Source of the DNA: Megascapheus bottae
Lineage: Eukaryota; Chordata; Mammalia; Rodentia; Geomyidae
Direction: 5' to 3'
DNA length: 64,000 nt
NCBI GenBank assembly: GCA_024803745.1
Contig: JANJXV010000006.1
Coordinates: forward strand, 46,655,001 to 46,719,000
The position numbers were made by a program, and so were the translations under genes. The notes under the pieces were generated by a model. That model did no database searches, had not been told where the DNA came from, and worked only from the letters and a program-made list of their open reading frames with translations. This document shows, piece by piece, positions 61,912 through 64,000 of this stretch (position 1 is the first letter of the stretch; every line of letters starts with the position of its first letter).

Positions 61912-64000
61912 TTTTTTTCATATATTTTTTTATTGTAATTAATAGAAGGGTTACATTATATTCACCAGATAGAAGGTGCATTACTTCACAAACATTGATA
62001 CCCTTTCTCATGTCTTGGTCCCCATTTTCCTTCCTCCCACCCCACTCCTCATCTTGTTTTCCCCCCTTCCCTATCCAATTTCAAATAACTAAATACACAT
62101 TTATCCAATATATCAGATAACAAAGTGAAATGCTGTAACAATATGAGATAACTAAGGGACAGCAAAAGAGATGGGAGATAACATAGTACATTAAGGACAA
62201 CAATCACTCATTATATGGCTTTTGTTTCTATATCCTAGAGGTCCTTTCATTTAGCTTCTTACTATATGGCCTTATGTTTTTAGGTTTTGCTGTATTGCAA
62301 ATCTCTGCTAGGAGACCCCAAGGTTTCTACTAGTTATGACAAATGAGGGAACCCATTGAGCAACTGGGTCTGGCTTACTTCACTTAATATGACTTTTTCC
62401 AAATCTTTCCATTTCTTTACAAATGGGGACCATGTCATTCTTTCTGATGGCAGCATAGAATTCCATTGTGTATAAATACCACTTCTTGATCCAATCATTT
62501 ACTGAGGGGCATCTGGATTGGTTCCATATCTTCGTTATGGTAAATAATGCTGCAGTGAACATTGTTGTGCTAGTGGCTTTAATATGTCCTTGTTTCTAGA
62601 TGATTGGGTAAACTCCAAGTAGTAGAATTACTTGGTCATAGGGGAGCTCTATGTTTAGTCTTTTGAGGAATCACCATACTGCTTTTCAGAGTGGTTGAAC
62701 GAGTTTACACTCCCACCAACAGTATAGTAGTGATCCTTCCTGGACACATCCCCTCCAGCATCTGTTGTTATTAGATTTTCTGATCCTGGCCATTCTAACT
62801 GGAGTAAGGTGAAATCTCAAAGTTGTTTTTTTAGTATATACTTTTATTGTAATTAATAGAAGAGTTACATTCACCAAATAGAAGGCGCATTACTTAACAA
62901 ACATTGCTACCCCTTCTCATGTTCTTGTCCCCATTTCCCTCCCCAACCCCTCCCCTCATCTTGTTTCCCCCCCTTCCTGATCCTATTTTAAATTCAAAGT
63001 TGTTTTGATTTGCATTTCTTTTATGACCAGAGATGTCGAACATTTCTTCATGTGTCTATAGGCCATTCTTATTTCCTCTTCTGAAAGTCTTTCTTTAATT
63101 CTTTGGTCCATCTTTTAATGCGATGGTGGTTTCTTTGAAGATGTGTTTGAGTGATTCAATTTTTTGAGCTGTAGATATATTTTAGATATGAAGCCTTTGT
63201 CTGTTGTATGGTTACTGAAAATCTTCTTCCACTCTGCGGCCTTTCTATTTAATTTGCTAGCTATGTCCCTTGCCATACAGAAGCAAGTTTAATGCAGTCC
63301 CATTTGTCCAAAATTTCTTTAATTTGTTGTGTTTCTGGGTCTTTATTAAGAAAATTTCTGCCTGTGCCAAAGAGACCTAGTGTATCTCCTATTCATTCTT
63401 GTAAAGTTTTCAGTATATCTGCTTTTACCTTGAGATCTTTGATCCATTTGGAATTAATCCTGGTGCAGTTATGACATAGAAGGATCCAACATTAGTTTTC
63501 TGCAGGTGCTTAACCAGTTCTGCCAGCATCACTTGTTGAAGAGGCTGTCTTTCTCCCATTTTATTTATTTTTTACTCCTTTATCAAAGATTAGGTGGCCA
63601 TAGATATGTAGGTTGATTTCTGGGTCTTCAGTCCTATTCCATTGGTCCTCAGGCCTGTACTTCTGGAAGTACCAGGCCATTTTAGTTACTATAACTCTGT
63701 AATAGAGTCTAAAGTTTGGTATTGATATTCCTACAGCACTACTCTTTCTGCTAAGAATTGTTTTTGCTATATGAGGTCTTTTATTATTCCATATGAAATT
63801 TTGGATTGCCTCTTCTATTTCTTTAAAGAATGACATTGGGATATTGATATGTATTGTGTTAAATTTGTAGATAGCCCTTGGCAAGACTGACATTTTCATG
63901 ATGTTAAATCTTCCAATCCGGGAGGATGGGAGATTTTTTTCCACTTCTTCAGTTCTGCTTTAACTTCTTTTTTCAGGGTTTTAAACTTTTTATCATAAAG
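61912..64000 (-). mobile_element. L1, minus strand, runs off the window end
   Basis: Starts with T-rich tttttttcatatat and tagaagggttacattatatt (3' end), then a degraded ORF2 C-terminal half (pieces at 62380-62562, 62686-62877 and 63561-63944). It has stops and frame changes, so it is a dead copy. It is split by a nested L1 scrap at 62830-62993. Its 5' extent is outside the window. Confidence 0.92.
62830..62993 (-). mobile_element. L1 3' end scrap nested in another L1
   Basis: About 164 bases of L1 3' end (tagaagagttacattcacca to cccctcatcttg) interrupt the ORF2 remnant. The exact 13-base repeat tcaaagttgtttt lies at 62817-62829 and 62994-63006. Confidence 0.93.

Noticed and set aside
46000..64000. 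Search for the neighbouring gene (MTX3 expected next to CMYA5 in mammals)
   Set aside because: No exon-like stretch resembling metaxin was seen; it presumably lies beyond the window.

Overview
This is a rodent nuclear window. It almost certainly comes from a geomyoid rodent (pocket mouse, kangaroo rat or gopher). The main clue is a dimeric SINE present in about 16 copies. Its left half is tRNA-like, with an A box such as tggcctagtgg and a B box ggttcgattcc. Its right half contains a gtggtagagctctagccttg core. This matches what I remember of the IDL-Geo SINE, described only from Geomyoidea. A second dimeric SINE with a B1/7SL-like left arm, several old B1/ID-type SINEs, MIR remnants and a lineage-specific L1 family make up most of the remaining recognisable sequence.

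One protein-coding gene is visible, on the plus strand from base 1 to about 45,950: CMYA5 (cardiomyopathy-associated protein 5, myospryn, also called TRIM76). The window opens inside its giant acidic exon (1-5607). It then holds eleven further coding exons, all with GT-AG introns and a continuous reading frame: 8764-8859, 10073-10306, 11887-11909, 15260-15372, 22064-22213, 23597-23743, 25830-25977, 38811-38944, 39902-40001, 42527-42700 and 45065-45311. Together they encode the C-terminal 2,390 residues. In order these are a disordered Glu/Lys/Ser-rich region, a B-box-like Cys/His remnant, a coiled coil, two fibronectin type III domains and a PRY/SPRY (B30.2) domain. The stop is at 45309-45311 and the polyadenylation signal at 45924-45929. 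No frameshift or internal stop was seen. The 5' part of the gene lies upstream of the window.

Introns and 3' flank: the introns are loaded with SINEs, microsatellites and pieces of L1 3' ends. Notable items are an uninterrupted 365-base polypyrimidine tract (24447-24811), a (GT)29 just downstream of a splice donor, and a SINE nested inside an L1 tail with a clean target-site duplication. From about 46 kb to the end there is no recognisable host gene. This part holds three L1 3' fragments or partial copies, one near-full-length but broken L1 on the minus strand (about 54353-61486), and a further minus-strand L1 running off the window end, which itself carries a nested L1 scrap.

I found no undescribed multi-gene system. 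The most informative observations concern gene architecture (CMYA5 keeps the 96/234/23-base exon series of TRIM genes) and mobile-element history (several exact target-site duplications, G-quadruplex motifs retained in every L1 3' end, SINE tails grown into microsatellites). All identifications are by reading and from memory of the families; no database search was run.
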